64,000 nucleotides of DNA from Inonotus obliquus (GCA_032164295.1 JAJHTX010000008.1:1550001-1614000); one strand, 5' to 3'; positions 1 through 10,989 are shown, counted from the first letter of the stretch. The notes: a model not told the origin generated them from the sequence alone. Numbers and translations are program-made.

Positions 1-930
1 GACCCCAGACGGGCACGGCGGAGTGCAATAGTATCTCTGCCTCCTGAGAATACACGTTCTACGGCGACTGGGGAGCCTGCAAAGATCATCAATTACATAT
101 TATTATGTCAAAAAGAAAGTTTTCAACTCGCCTGGAATGGCATGGATCTCACACACAAACTTTGACAAGTGAGGAAACTGAGCACGGCGTGCGGACCACC
201 ATGAAATTGGTTCTCCAACATCCCAAGACTTTTCGCATTTCATACTGAAGTAAGTGACGAGTTCGTCTAATGGACTGGTATCCTCCTCACTACCATGAAA
301 GCGAATATCATACTCTTGGACGGGGATAGGGCATCATCGTTTTGGACAGGATCCATGTTTGCACCCTTAGCAATTACAACGTTTCGATGGCTCTGGTCCT
401 TTGCTGAAGTACTTGAAGGATACCGAGCTGCAAAGCAATGTTCAAGTGACGACCTTGAGTCTTCAACAAGTTGAAGCAAGCGTAAAATCGATCAACTGTG
501 CATTCAGGACACATAGGTTGATTAATTGAGTACTTACCTTCTGTATCCTCTTGACCTTTCTTGCGACTGTCATTCTTGGTAAATCGAGACTAGCCTAAAA
601 AATTACAATTAAATAGAGAATTAGAAGGAAACAAAAAGTACGCACCTGTGAAGTGTCATCTGGTTCTTCACCGTCCTCGCTAACATCACAAGAGACCACA
701 TCTGGGTTGAACTCCGTGTCGCAGCCACTGTTCCGAGATTCATCAGCGCCGTCCTCCACATCAGATAGAACTTCAAAGCGGTTTGAAGTTTGTATCTTGC
801 TCGGTCCAGTAGGTTGGTCGACTCCACGAAGCTTGAATGAGAGAATACAAGGGTGTTTTCAAGAGACGATGTTACTTTCATCAACCTCATCGCAGTTTCG
901 ATGTTTTGCATGAGAGACAAGTTGAAATCC
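1..930 (-). pseudogene. hAT-family transposase, C-terminal part, truncated by window edge
   Basis: Read on the minus strand, 1-76 joined to 132-350 encodes a typical hAT C-terminal dimerisation region. An acidic stretch (HGSEEDTSPLDEL) is followed by PISWWSARRAQFPHLSKFV, EIHAIPG, then SPVAVERVFSGGRDTIALRR. The WW...FP.LS...IPGS.VAVERVFS signature is diagnostic of the family. The intron at 77-131 would be GC-AG (CCAG|GCGAGT). Further upstream, 540-585 and about 650-800 look like earlier exons: an acidic segment ending DGEEPDDTSQ with a donor GTGCGT, then SRFTKNDSRKKGQEDTE with a donor GTAAGT. A stop codon lies in the C-terminal frame just upstream of about 340, so either an intron is missed or the copy is broken. 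The protein would cut and join DNA at hAT termini. The C-terminal end lies outside the window. Confidence 0.75.
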
Positions 931-1958
931 ATTGTTGCTCATTGTAAAGACCAAGCGGCAAGTGAAGAGAAGTGTCGAACTATTCGATTCCAATATGTCC
1001 TTAAGTACCTACACTAATACCATATAACTACCTAAAAAATATTGTTTTTTGACTGAGGCTCGTGTTCTGCAATGCAACGTGCACTGTCTCTCCAAGACTC
1101 ATGTTCTGCAAAGCAATATGCTATGAGCATCCACTTCATGTGGACTGTGTGATGTGAGTACGCACCTCCCAGCCACATATAACAATACCCCTTACTACCA
1201 AAGACCGGGTCTGCAACATGCAATCAGGATGACCAGAAGATAATGATGTGAACGCGGCGTGATGGATACCTGATCTTCAATATAGAGTGATATCAGTAAA
1301 ACAACATCCATTCTGTTCAATAAACAAGCTACTACTTACCTGTTGAGAGTGACCCTAGCCTTGCGGACACGCCAACGAGAAGATAGAGACATGTGGGAGA
1401 GAACGAGCATGTCATGGACAGAGCTGATCGCACAGCTGATCACTATCACATGACCGTATGTTGTATAGGCCGTATGCGGTCGTTTACACCCAAATTTGGA
1501 TTTCTTGATGCGGAACACAGACCGTGCAATACAGGTCCGTAAAGTAAGTCCTATTCCTCCATACGATTACAGAGCGTTCCATATACGTACGGCCCATTTC
1601 CGTACTTTACGCTATGCTGCGGAACCCTACCTGTTTCCCTGCCTCGTCCTGGTGGTCTACGTGATCCAGTCCCAGCCATTCAAACTCACCAAGGCCAATT
1701 AGTAGGGTGGCGATGTTGCTTGCCAACTGGTGGCTCCATTACGAAACATTTTCTAAAGCAACTCATAAGTAGAATAGCATTGGAATAGTGGCATACCCTA
1801 CCTTTTGTATCCTAACGGACATCATGTCATATACTGCATACTGCGCGATCAGTATGGAGGGACACAGGAAATTCAAACATACAATCATTGGGGCTATCAA
1901 GTTCAATAATCTTCACAGGAAGCAACAGAGAGATGTATTCGGTCGGAGATCGAATGTC
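931..1958. other. gene-free flank with one short dispersed repeat
   Basis: I see no supportable gene here. The stretch 1515-1630 resembles 56300-56400 inside element J: both contain CCATACGATTACAGAGCG followed by a CATACGG or GTACGG...ATTTCC block. It is a short dispersed repeat of unknown type. The last 23 bases before 1959 match 20087-20110. Confidence 0.5.
1936..1958 (+). repeat. repeat F, left part, split by E1 insertion
   Basis: TATTCGGTCGGAGATCGAAT directly abuts E1. It resumes after E1 at 15977 as GTCTATTGCACGTGATTCAG. The joined sequence resembles 20087-20215 (TATTCGGTCGGAGATTGGAT, then CACGTGGTTGGACG and TTCAGTCACGTG). This second copy shows what the locus looked like before E1 inserted. 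Confidence 0.6.
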
Positions 1959-1984
1959 CATGGTGGGCAAAATAGAATATCGGA

Positions 1985-2452
1985 GGGGGCGCTATTTTAA
2001 ATTATTTTTTTGCCGATATTCTAAATATCGATAAGCGTCCTGGCTGCACCGATACTTATAATATATTTCACGAGTCGATACTATAAATATAAATATGGAT
2101 ATCCCCATCCGCGAGATATTTAAAAAATCCTCTTACTGATATTTTTATTGATATTTAAGATATCAACTTGGCATATATTTTAAATATCAATAAAGATATC
2201 TACTTGGGTGATATTTCAAGAATCAATAAGGGTATTGTCAGACCGGATATTATAAATACTGGTTGGGTAGATATTAAGCGGGCGATGAATGGGCAACGGG
2301 CGGGCAACGGGCGGGCGATGAGAGGGCGATGAGGGGGCGACAAGAGGGCAATGGGAGGGCAATGGACGGGCGATAGGTGGGCAACTGGCAGGTGACAGGC
2401 AGGCAATGAGAGGGCGATGGGCGGGCGATGGGTGGGCGACGAGCAGACATGG
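1985..2452. repeat. E1 left subterminal repeats: AT palindromes then G-rich minisatellite
   Basis: 1985-2270 is a run of diverged units built on GATATTTTAAATATCGATAA. 2276-2452 is a degenerate minisatellite of GGGCGGGCAATGAGAGGGCG type with a unit of about 10 bp. The same two-part block occurs at the other end of E1 (15600-15965, inverted) and at both ends of E2. Such arrays are where CACTA transposases bind in known members. That role here is inference. Confidence 0.75.
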
Positions 2453-2933
2453 GAGTAACATCTATAGATGCAGCGAGTCGCTGTAGAAGGTGCTGAATGT
2501 GCGAGATCGCAGCCGGTATCAGAAATACCGGACAAGGGGGGTACGATTTAGGTGCGTTGGGAGGGCCGGTACGTGGCGGTACTAAGTCGTACTGTCACAG
2601 ACAAGTCGTCAAGAGAGATAGTAGGGCCTGGCTGGATTGATGAATACAGGAGGCTCTAGGTGACCGCTCGAGAGAAGAGGTATCAGGAGACAATCGATAC
2701 TGAGTCGAATCTGTCGATACCGAGTCGTTTGTCGTCCGGTATCGCGGTGAATGTGCGAGATCGCGGCCGGTATCAGAAGTACCGGACGAGGGGGGTACAA
2801 TTTAGATGCGTTGGGAGGGCCGGTACGTGGCGGTACTAAGCCGTACAGTCACAGACAAGTTGTCAAGAGAGAATAGTTGGGCCTGGCTGGATTGATGAGT
2901 ACAGGAGGCTATAGGTGACTGCTCAAGAAGCGA

Positions 2934-4200
2934 TGAAGAGAACTACGTGCAGCTGAGCTCGGTATCAACCCCGGTATCCCATTCTACGCTTACCCCATGC
3001 TACGGTACAGTCCCATCTACACCTTCCAGTATTCACCAGCACACCTAGAGAAACTGTCGGTCACATTTCTCAAGATACCGAACGCCGAGAGTACCGATAC
3101 CGAGTGCCAAGAAACCCAGTACCGAGACAAATTGACAATTCAACATGCTCTCATGACATGGATCGGACGTCTCCCTCTCTGGTATTCATTCCTGATGGTT
3201 GGAGTATGCATGCCGGTTCTTTGGGGAAGCTCAGGGTCAGTATCCATTAAGGTTTTCAGGTCCGGTACCACCAGGAACGCGTCGGTATCGTTTGGCAGGG
3301 GTTCAAATCTCTTGTCCTGAGGACTTTTCATCCAGGGGTACTATATGCTACGTTTTCATTGGTATCTTGTCCTCCCTAACCCTTTCTTGTTGTCCCCCTG
3401 ATGGCTCTACTGTAATCATTCTTCTTATGACATTTTTCTTTGTTTTGATCTTCCTTTTTACTTTCTCCTTTTGGACTTATGAGCTAACTACGGTACAGTA
3501 GTATAAATATCTCCTCCTGTACGTAGTAGCTCTCGAGGTAATCTGAGGAGCTAGCCTCTAGCGTGAGGGCTCGGGTTTCCTCACCCCCTTCTCAGTTCCA
3601 TCTCAGTCTCCTCTCAAGCTTCGTCCCAGTCCCATCCCAGTTCCGTCTCAAGTGAACCTTCAGAGTTAGCCTCCCGTGTGAGGGCTCAGGTTTCCTTCCC
3701 AGTCCAGTCAACACTCTCAGCCACCAGCCTCCCCCAGTCTGTTTCTTGCTATACCACCCCGTGCTAGCTGTTTCCTTGCAGTACCGACCTGTACCGACGT
3801 TTTTCCCACGGTACCGACGTTTTGTTATCCTTTGTATTCTGCACATCCACCTTTCGTTTCTGTACTGAGCTTTTGTTTTACAACGTTTCTGCACATACCG
3901 AACCCGTTCGTTCAAGTACCGACCTGTACCGAGGTTTTTCCCACAGTATTAGACTCTTGTTTTGCTACGTTCTCTTCCATACCGACCTGTACCGAAGTTT
4001 TTCCCACATTCTAACCTGTCCTTTTCATACCAGAATCACATACCCTTCACTTCCGGCCCATCCATTAACTCCCCCTTTTCATAGACAACAAGTACCGTGA
4101 CCGTACTGGTTAAGTACCGGCACGTATTAGCCCTCCCCCACTTAAAACCATACACCCCTCGTCTTGGTATTTCGGTACCGGACGCGATCTTGCACATTTA
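2934..4200 (+). mobile_element. B1: repeat family B
   Basis: It starts TGAAGAGAACTACGTGCAG and ends GCGATCTTGCACATTTA, 1267 bp, and is nested in C1. GCGA flanks both sides (2930-2933 and 4201-4204), so a 4-bp target duplication is likely. Two other copies lie at 12713-13979 and, reversed, at 39624-40942. A TATAAATA box near 3503 and repeated GTACCGACCTGTACCGA blocks with TTTTTCCCAC (3780-4015) are conserved among copies. The terminal 120 bp or so (CGCGATC.TGCACATTTA end) is related to one end of family C. Short open frames are present but look non-coding. Confidence 0.7.
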
Positions 4201-4965
4201 GCGAGGTATCAGGAGACGATCAATACCGAGACGAATCCGTCGATACCGAGTTGTCTGGTGTCCGGTATCACGGTAGAGAGAACGAAGCAGTAGAGAAAGC
4301 GAGCTGAGGAGGTGTTTCTGATGGGACTGGTCGTGAGACGAGAGGCGAGGGCGACGAAGATGAAAACGATGACTACCGGTATCGATACCGGTGACTACGA
4401 GACGAGACGAACAAACGGGGGCTTGAACGAGATGAGCAAAACCCGGACCTTCACTCTGGAAGTTCCTCTCAGATTAGCTGGTTTGCTACAGTAGAACATG
4501 CAGGCTATAAATACCATAATACCGTAGCCATTCAAGATACCAAATGGGGGGTTTTTACAAGTCGAATCGTACCGCAATCCGGTACAAGAAAGGGAACATA
4601 AAGTCGAATAGAATGTAAAATTATAATCAGGGGAAACATAAGATGATGATTGAATAAGAAGTTTTATCAGGGGGTAGCTAAGAATAGGGTGGGATGAGAC
4701 AAGAACCCAATGAAAACTCACGACGAGTGATACCGAGGTAGGGCGGCGGTACCGACGTTGACCAGCGCTAAAATAAGGACGTGTCTCAAGCTACCGCATG
4801 GGCGCTCCTGGCGATGTCCCTGTCGTAGGAGAAGCACGTCATCCTGATTTACCTTTGTTCCGGTATCATGATCCATGCGGCGTCAGTCTGGGCGTCTACT
4901 GATCGATCGGACGGCGTGCTCCGATGTTGACGTGTCGGTACAACCCAACCTTGGCAATGGAGTAC

Positions 4966-5415
4966 TGTTACGCTTTGCGCAGTCAGAGACGTCGATCAGA
5001 GATCAAAGACGTCGACGGGCAAGAAAGCGAGCTACCACTAAATCACAAAAGACCATAGTCTGCGACGTAGGTGATAGTACTAGAATTTAGCACGTCTATA
5101 TAATACACGAGGGGGATACGACTTACCTGCGACGTAGGTGATAGTACTAGAACAAGAGAGTGAAGAGACGATCACTCTCTAGTCCAGCCTTATATACCCA
5201 GACGCCGCGGGAAAGCTTTACATAAACTGTACAGTATAAACAAAGACAAATAGAAACAAGGGAAGAAAGGGGAATGGCGGGATAAAGTTGTTATAGATTG
5301 TGATTAGCTAAGCCAGTAGGGATTAAGTAAGGAACGTGATTTAAAATGAAAGTAAATATGCGTCGACGAATAGAAAGAGTGGCCGTATGAGGAAAAGAGA
5401 AAAGACGTCGTAACA
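4966..5415 (-). repeat. Gypsy-1 3' LTR with 67-bp insert
   Basis: 450 bp against 383 bp for the 5' LTR. The whole difference is a 67-bp segment with a duplicated leader end (see 5060-5126). In the sense direction, a TATATAAGG box (about 5188-5196 on the plus strand) is followed 35 nt later by ACTCTCTTGTT, the inferred transcript start. Confidence 0.9.
5060..5126 (-). other. intron-shaped insert in the 3' LTR leader of Gypsy-1
   Basis: Read on the minus strand, the sequence after the 35-nt leader (5161 down to 5127, ending GTCGCAG) is GTAAGTCGTA..., then a GTGCTAAAT branch-like motif, then ...CACCTACGTCGCAG. That is 67 nt with a consensus fungal donor, branch site and acceptor. The leader end (26 nt, 5127-5152) is repeated as the insert's own 3' end (5060-5085). 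Exact removal as an intron would restore the 5' LTR sequence. Gypsy-2 carries an insert with the same ends at the same site, but 1542 nt long. Splicing itself is inference. Confidence 0.75.
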
Positions 5416-8400
5416 TCACCCCCCTCTTAAGGTTGGGCGACCCGACCAACCATGGGTTCGATCCGGCTCCGTGTAACGAAAAATCGGTTTAAACGTCGAA
5501 AGACCTAGACGTGCGGCGAAGACTCGAGGGGCTCCTGGGTGTAGCTTATAGAAGTCATCGATAGCCTCGTTAGAATTTGGAACGAGGTTATCGCGGGGTT
5601 CCCAGGTAGTTTCATCGTAACCTTTCCAACGGACGAGGAATTGTAACTTTCCTCTATGTTCGCGTGAGTCTAGAATTTCTTCGACTTCGTATTCTTCTTC
5701 GCCGTTGATAAGTTCTGGTGGAGGTGGGGGTGGCTTCTTCTGTCCTTCAAACGATGGGTCGACGTACGGTTTAAGAAGTACCTCGTTGAAGACGGAGTGT
5801 ACCTTCTTCCACGTCTTTGGCAGCTTGAGTTTGTACGCTGCTGCGCCGACTTTCTCCATGACGTCGAAAGGACCGTACCATTTATCCGCAAACTTCCGAG
5901 TTGGTCTGACCGTCGTAATGTTTCGTCCGTCTAACATAACCTTGTCTCCAACCTGATATTCAACGACATCGGCCGCCTGTCGATCGTGTGCTTTCTTCAT
6001 AGCGTTGTTTGCCTTTTCAAGGTTCTCTTTTGCTTGAGAATGTGCCTCCTTGAGTTCTTTGGCAAACTCTTCCGTTGACAGGTTTTTTAACGTTGTTTGA
6101 ATCGTTCCTGGATTAAGGGGGTTAAGGCCCGTATTGACGAAGAAAGGAGACATTCTTGTCGACGAATGTTCCCGGTTGTTGTAGGCGAACTCCGCAAGCG
6201 CCAGCCATTCCGACCAATCCGACTGTCGATGATTGACGTACATCCTCAAGTACAGTTCGAGTTCTTGATTAACTCGCTCTGTTTGTCCGTCAGTTTGAGG
6301 ATGATAGGCCGTCGATGGATTTCCTTCGATATGAAGGAGCTTGTAAAGCTCTTTCATGAAGTCGGCGTCGAATTGGGGGCCTCGATCATGGACGATCTTT
6401 TTGGGGAGTCCGTGTAACCTGAAGACGTGGTCCCTGTAGAGTCTTGCCGTTCCTTGAGCCGTTATCTTCGTCGTCGTCGGAATCGCATGTATTTGCTTTG
6501 AAAACTTGTCGACGATGACGCAGATCGCGTTGTAACCATTCGACTCAGGAAGTTCACCGATGAAATCGACCGATATCGTTTGCCATGGGCCTTCAGGGAT
6601 GTCGTGCGGATGTAAGGTACGTCGTTTCGGTTGTCTAGACGGTTTAGTTCTTTGGCAAACGTCGCAGCCCTTGACATATTTGACAACGTCTTGGATTAAT
6701 CCAGGCCACCAGTATTTCTGACCGATGGATTTCCAAGTCTTGGTCTGACCTGGGTGTCCTGCTAACGGCGAGTCGTGGTATTCCTTTAAGACGTCTTCGA
6801 TCAATTCGATCGGTACGACAAGTCGGCCATCCATCCTGGGCTCCAGTCCTTCACCGGCGTCCTTGATCCGTTGTTCCAACATTGTCCGCGTCGTTTCTAC
6901 GACAGCCCTAGCCTTAAACCATTCGTCCTTCAACAGCATCAGCCCCTGGTTGTCCTCCTTCCCTTCGTCGTAGTCATACCGACGGGAGAGAGCGTCTGCC
7001 TTTGTCATGGTTGTACCCGGTTTGTGAACGAACGTGAGATCGAATTCCGACAAAAACAAGGACCAACGAGCTTGTCGACGGTTTAGATCTTGCGGCTTCC
7101 TAAAGTACGTCAGGTTCGCATGATCTGTCCAAAGTTCGACGGGGTGTTTGGCGCCTAGGAGGTACTGCCTCCATTCCGTCAATGCTTGGACGACTGCAAG
7201 AAGCTCTTTGTCGTAGATCTGGTAATTTCGTTCGGCTGGCGACAACGTTTGGGACCTGTAGGCGATTACCCTCCACACGCTCTCCTGCTTCTGGAGTAAG
7301 ACACCTCCAGTCGCAAAGTCCGATGCGTCGGTTTCTACTCGGAACGGGTCGTCGTCATTTGGGATCGCTAGGACGGGAGCGCTGGTCAACCTTTGTTTGA
7401 TTTCCTCAAAGGCTGCCTGTTCCTGTGGAGTCCATTCCCATGCGACGTCTCCAGTTAGACGAGTAAGCGGTTTGATGACAGCACTGTAACCTTTGACGAA
7501 TCGTCGAAGCCAATTGCCGAGCCCAAGAAACTGTTGTAGCTGTTTCTTGTTCTTTGGAACGGGCCATTCGGCGACTGCGTCGATCTTTGTAGGATCCATG
7601 CGTACCTCACCATTACCGAGGATGTATCCGAGGAACTTCACCGTTGACACTTCGAACTCGCACTTCGTCGATTTCAGATACAGCTTATGCTCCCTCAGCA
7701 CGCTGAGTACCTGTTTGACTAGTCGTCGGTGTTCTTCGACATTTTCCGAGAAGATGAGGATATCGTCGAGGTAAATGACTATCTTTCCTTGTCCGATCAG
7801 GTCTCTGAAGATGTGATTGACGAACGTCTGGAAGGTGGCCGGCGCGTTGCACAGGCCAAAGAACATGACGGTGGGTTCGAAAAGTCCCTCGTTCGTTCTA
7901 AAGGCTGCCTTCCATTCGTCACCTTCTCTGATGCGGATATTATAGTATCCCCATCTGACGTCGAGTTTCGAAATAACCTTAGCCGTTTTGACCTTATCAA
8001 CAAGTTCACCAATGAGCGGTAGAGGATATTTGTTTTTAATCGTTCCTTCGTTGAGCTTCCTGTAATCTTGGATAGCTCTTAACGAACCATCGGCTTTCTT
8101 GATGAAGAAGAAAGGGGATGACATGGGAGACGATGATTCACGTATACGTCCTGACTTGAGATTTTCGTCGATGAAAGCCCGTAGTTCTTCGCGTTCCTTC
8201 ACACTCAAGGGGTAGACCTTACAATCGGACGGTTTAAAGTCCGGTTTCAGGTCGATGACGTGGTCCCACACTCTATGCTCTGGTAGCCGCTCAAAGTTTT
8301 CTTCGCTGAAAACGTTGTAGTACTCCCTTAAATACGGTAACTCCGACGATGGTCTTCGCTGAGGGATGATGTAACGGGCCTTAGGAACATCGTGCTGTTT

Positions 8401-9029
8401 GCAAGACGTCGGGCATTTGTCGAAGTTGATGTGTCCACACCTCCAATCAATCGACGGGTTGTGTTTGCTCAACCACGAATAACCCAGGAATAGATTCGAC
8501 GTCGAGATCGTAAGAACGGGTAGGCGTACCCTTTCCTCATGATTTTCAATTCGGAGGTTTAGCTCGACGTATTGCGTCATCTTGCCTCCTTCATTTGGTG
8601 TTCCATCAGCATTCATGACGTTCGTCGCAGTCGGAAGTTTCAGCGTCGGGATTTGGTATCTTTCGACAAAACCTGCATCGATATACGAGTCTGTACAACC
8701 CGAGTCTATCAACGCATGGGCATCTAATACTCTTCCATCATCCAGGATTATGTCGACGTAAAGGTCCAGCTCGTCTCGAGCTTTTGCCGGGGTTTCCTTA
8801 TTTATCTTTCGGACGACCGGGCCTTTGACGAGTTCGTCGAGGAGAAGCTCAAAGTCATCATTGTCGGATTCATTTTCTTCAAACGGTTCGCTTTCGATCT
8901 GATTTTTTAATTCGCCAATTTTATTTGCAGACGTCGCATCTAATAATTGTACATTTGACGAATTATAATTTACAGGGGATCGAAGTGAAGAGTTTGAGAA
9001 ACCTAAGCCAGTGACACCGACGTCATCTA
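5416..9029 (-). CDS. pol: Gypsy-1 Pol polyprotein (protease-RT-RNase H-integrase-chromodomain)
   Basis: The frame opens at the gag stop (9027) and runs to a TGA touching the LTR. Domain order: aspartic protease (LIDSGCTDSYID), reverse transcriptase (KADGSLRAIQDYRKLN, FGLCNAPATFQ, catalytic YLDDILIF), RNase H (VETDASDFATGG, YDKELLAVVQAL, WTDHANL), integrase zinc finger (H...H...CDVCQ), DDE core (SVDFIGELP, HDRGPQFD, ending PQTDGQTERVNQELE) and a C-terminal chromodomain ([31 protein letters not shown]). It is out of frame with gag by -1, so expression probably needs a -1 frameshift near the GATTTTTCG run before the gag stop. The polypurine tract (AAGAGGGGGG) lies in the last codons. No internal stop is visible. 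The first-Met version would start at 8712, inside the protease, which is too late. Confidence 0.93.
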
Positions 9030-10424
9030 CTGGCTGATCGAAAAATCCTCGTTGTCGGGATTACTTTCATCGACAACTTCTTCTTCTTGCAATCGACGAG
9101 CAGCTGCTGCCCCTGCCGCTTCCACGTCAGCGTCCGTGAACAAAACCTCACGAAGCAGTTCCTTCGCCTGCTCGGATAATTCAGCGACGACCGCACGAAC
9201 TTGTTGTTTGGTCGTCGGTGTCGGACAATTTGCGGAGATGTGGCCTTGTTTGCCACACTGGAAACACCTTCCTTCGCGACGAAGCCGTCGAAGGATGTCC
9301 TGCATCGGTTCGCCTTGGCCCCCGAAGGTAATTCCCGTCGCATCCTTTTTGTCGCCGCGCGAAGGATCGAACAGAGCCGGCTGTTGTGGTGCTGGCGGGT
9401 GGACTTGTCGACGCGGTAGTGGTTGCGTCGGTGTCTTCTGGTTACGCAGTTGACGAACTTCGCGCTCGTTCGCGTCAAACACGATGGCGTACCCTTTCAT
9501 CATGTCATAATTCGTCGGCTTCGTCGGGAGACGAATGATCGCCGTCGCTACCTCCTCACGAAGAGCCTTCTTCAGCTGCGGAAGCACGACATTGACGTCC
9601 GTCGTTTTGACTCCTGCTTGACTCATTGCAATCTCGAAATTGGCGAGGAAGACACCGGCGTCGGTGTTTCCTTGGCGCATCTCCGTCCACCGAGTGTACG
9701 CTCGGTCCTTCTCGCCAGGGTCCTTAAAGGACTGGTCGATCTTTTCAAGGAACCTTTTAAAGGTGTCGACGATCGTTATCGCACCCTGGTCATTCGTTAT
9801 TCCGTCGTAGTAGTTTTGAGCCCACGTCGATGCTGTGCCTTCCTTCATGTACGACAGCACGAAGGAGATCTTCTTCTTGTCGTTGACGAAGATCGAGCCA
9901 GTATCGTCGGCGCTAATGTACGCCAAACATTCTCGACGGAATCGGAGGTAGTCTTTGCCTCCAGCGAAAGGCGTCGGCGGTGCGATCCCAAGATCTTTCA
10001 TCGTCGACTGTTTAGGCGCTTGTCTCTGTTGAGCAGACATCGCCGCCGCGACTAGAGCGGCGAAGTCCTGGATTTGTTCGGCGGTGAGGGATGACATCGT
10101 CGTTCGAGGGTTCGACGAAGTTCGTGTCAGTCCAAAGGCAGTCGACGTCGAAGGTAGAGACGGCGACGAGAGAGTGGGAGATCGAGGCGGTGGTGTGGGG
10201 GCAGCTGTCGGTGGTGACGGATTTCTCGGCTTCCACCTGAAAGTCTTTGTGTGTTCGTCGTTATCCCACGACACCCAAGACTTGCTAGTCGGAGACCACC
10301 AGGATTCGAACTTATTGCCTAGTTTGTCGGTGACTGTAACGTTGTCCTGCTCGTCGACGACGGAGTTGGAGGGGAGCGCCGCTAACTGTTCTTGTGTTAA
10401 AGGCAGTTTGTCAACGTCGGCGGG
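9027..10424 (-). CDS. gag: Gypsy-1 Gag
   Basis: Gag coats the retrotransposon RNA and assembles the virus-like particle. A proline-rich N-terminal part leads into MSSLTAEQIQDFAALVAAAM, then the capsid-like block (MKDLGIAPPTPFAGGKDYLRFRRECLAYI..., RWTEMRQGN, VFLANFEIAMSQAG), then a CCHC zinc knuckle (CFQCGKQGHISANC). It ends in an acidic tail and TAG. The frame is open upstream to a TAA at 10425-10427, but the first ATG is at 10097. The 100 or so residues before it (LPLTQEQLAALP..., WVSW..EHTKTFRWKP) are conserved in Gypsy-2, so they are translated by some other start, perhaps non-AUG or together with the leader ORF. Confidence 0.85.
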   Translation of the reverse strand, partial: PADVDKLPLTQEQLAALPSNSVVDEQDNVTVTDKLGNKFESWWSPTSKSWVSWDNDEHTKTFRWKPRNPSPPTAAPTPPPRSPTLSSPSLPSTSTAFGLTRTSSNPRTTMSSLTAEQIQDFAALVAAAMSAQQRQAPKQSTMKDLGIAPPTPFAGGKDYLRFRRECLAYISADDTGSIFVNDKKKISFVLSYMKEGTASTWAQNYYDGITNDQGAITIVDTFKRFLEKIDQSFKDPGEKDRAYTRWTEMRQGNTDAGVFLANFEIAMSQAGVKTTDVNVVLPQLKKALREEVATAIIRLPTKPTNYDMMKGYAIVFDANEREVRQLRNQKTPTQPLPRRQVHPPAPQQPALFDPSRGDKKDATGITFGGQGEPMQDILRRLRREGRCFQCGKQGHISANCPTPTTKQQVRAVVAELSEQAKELLREVLFTDADVEAAGAAAARRLQEEEVVDESNPDNEDFSISQ

Positions 10425-10632
10425 TTAGAGGCGTCCACAACTCGTAGATGCGGACGGTCGGTACCCAGGTAATGAGCGCGCGATGGAAGTGACCGACGAC
10501 CTCAAAATAGGCTCCGACTTCGAAAGGAACAAGATGATCGTTATCGTCGAGGTAATAACCGACGATCGCGTAGGTGGGGTAACACTCGAGAAACCCGATA
10601 TACTCACGGAGGGAACGTGGTACACCGGACAT
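10411..10632 (-). CDS. conserved small leader ORF upstream of gag
   Basis: 73 codons starting MSGVPRSLREYIGFLE, with YPTYAIVGYYLDDNDHLVPF and FHRALITWVPTVRIYELWTP. The Gypsy-2 equivalent (from 50322) starts MSGVLRSLCKYISLIE and keeps YAVFGYYLDENKHLVLF and FHRVLISWVPTFRIDELWTP. Its frame runs on past the point where the Gypsy-1 ORF ends. Conservation between two diverged elements says it is coding. I do not recognise the family. It overlaps the start of the gag frame in Gypsy-1, so it may set the gag start. Confidence 0.6.
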   Translation of the reverse strand: MSGVPRSLREYIGFLECYPTYAIVGYYLDDNDHLVPFEVGAYFEVVGHFHRALITWVPTVRIYELWTPLTRRR

Positions 10633-10989
10633 GTAACGTCGATCGACTCGACGCTCAGATAGCACGTGAACTCTCACGTCGTCTCAGGGGGTTCAGCAAC
10701 ACTTCGCCAAACAACTTTCCAACGAAACGTATCCGCAAGACACTACTGGGCTTTCTTGTCGCAAGCGACAACCGACGGTAGCGTTGTCAGAGAGAGGTGT
10801 CTAAGTCAAACGTCGAGCAAGGACGTGGGACGACACTTCACCAACAATAGGTATACAATCGTCTCAGGAGTCTGACAACTATCCACTGACCAACGTTGAC
10901 AACGAGAGAAACAGAGGTGGAACGGAGGATGTCAGAGACACGTACGAGTTTGTTGTTTTAACGTCGACAACAACGACACGAGTTAAGAG

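Noticed and set aside
2997..3501. 100-107 codon frames repeated in B1, B2 and B3
   Set aside because: They are preserved only because the DNA copies are nearly identical. Frames shift between copies and no protein family is apparent.
4395..4721. 108-codon minus frame (MSFHWVLVSSHPILSYP...) present in all C copies
   Set aside because: Same reasoning: its conservation equals that of the surrounding DNA, and related family B does not preserve the frame.
5670..10055. Several plus-strand open frames of 60-210 codons across Gypsy-1
   Set aside because: They are antisense shadows of the gag and pol frames with no family resemblance.
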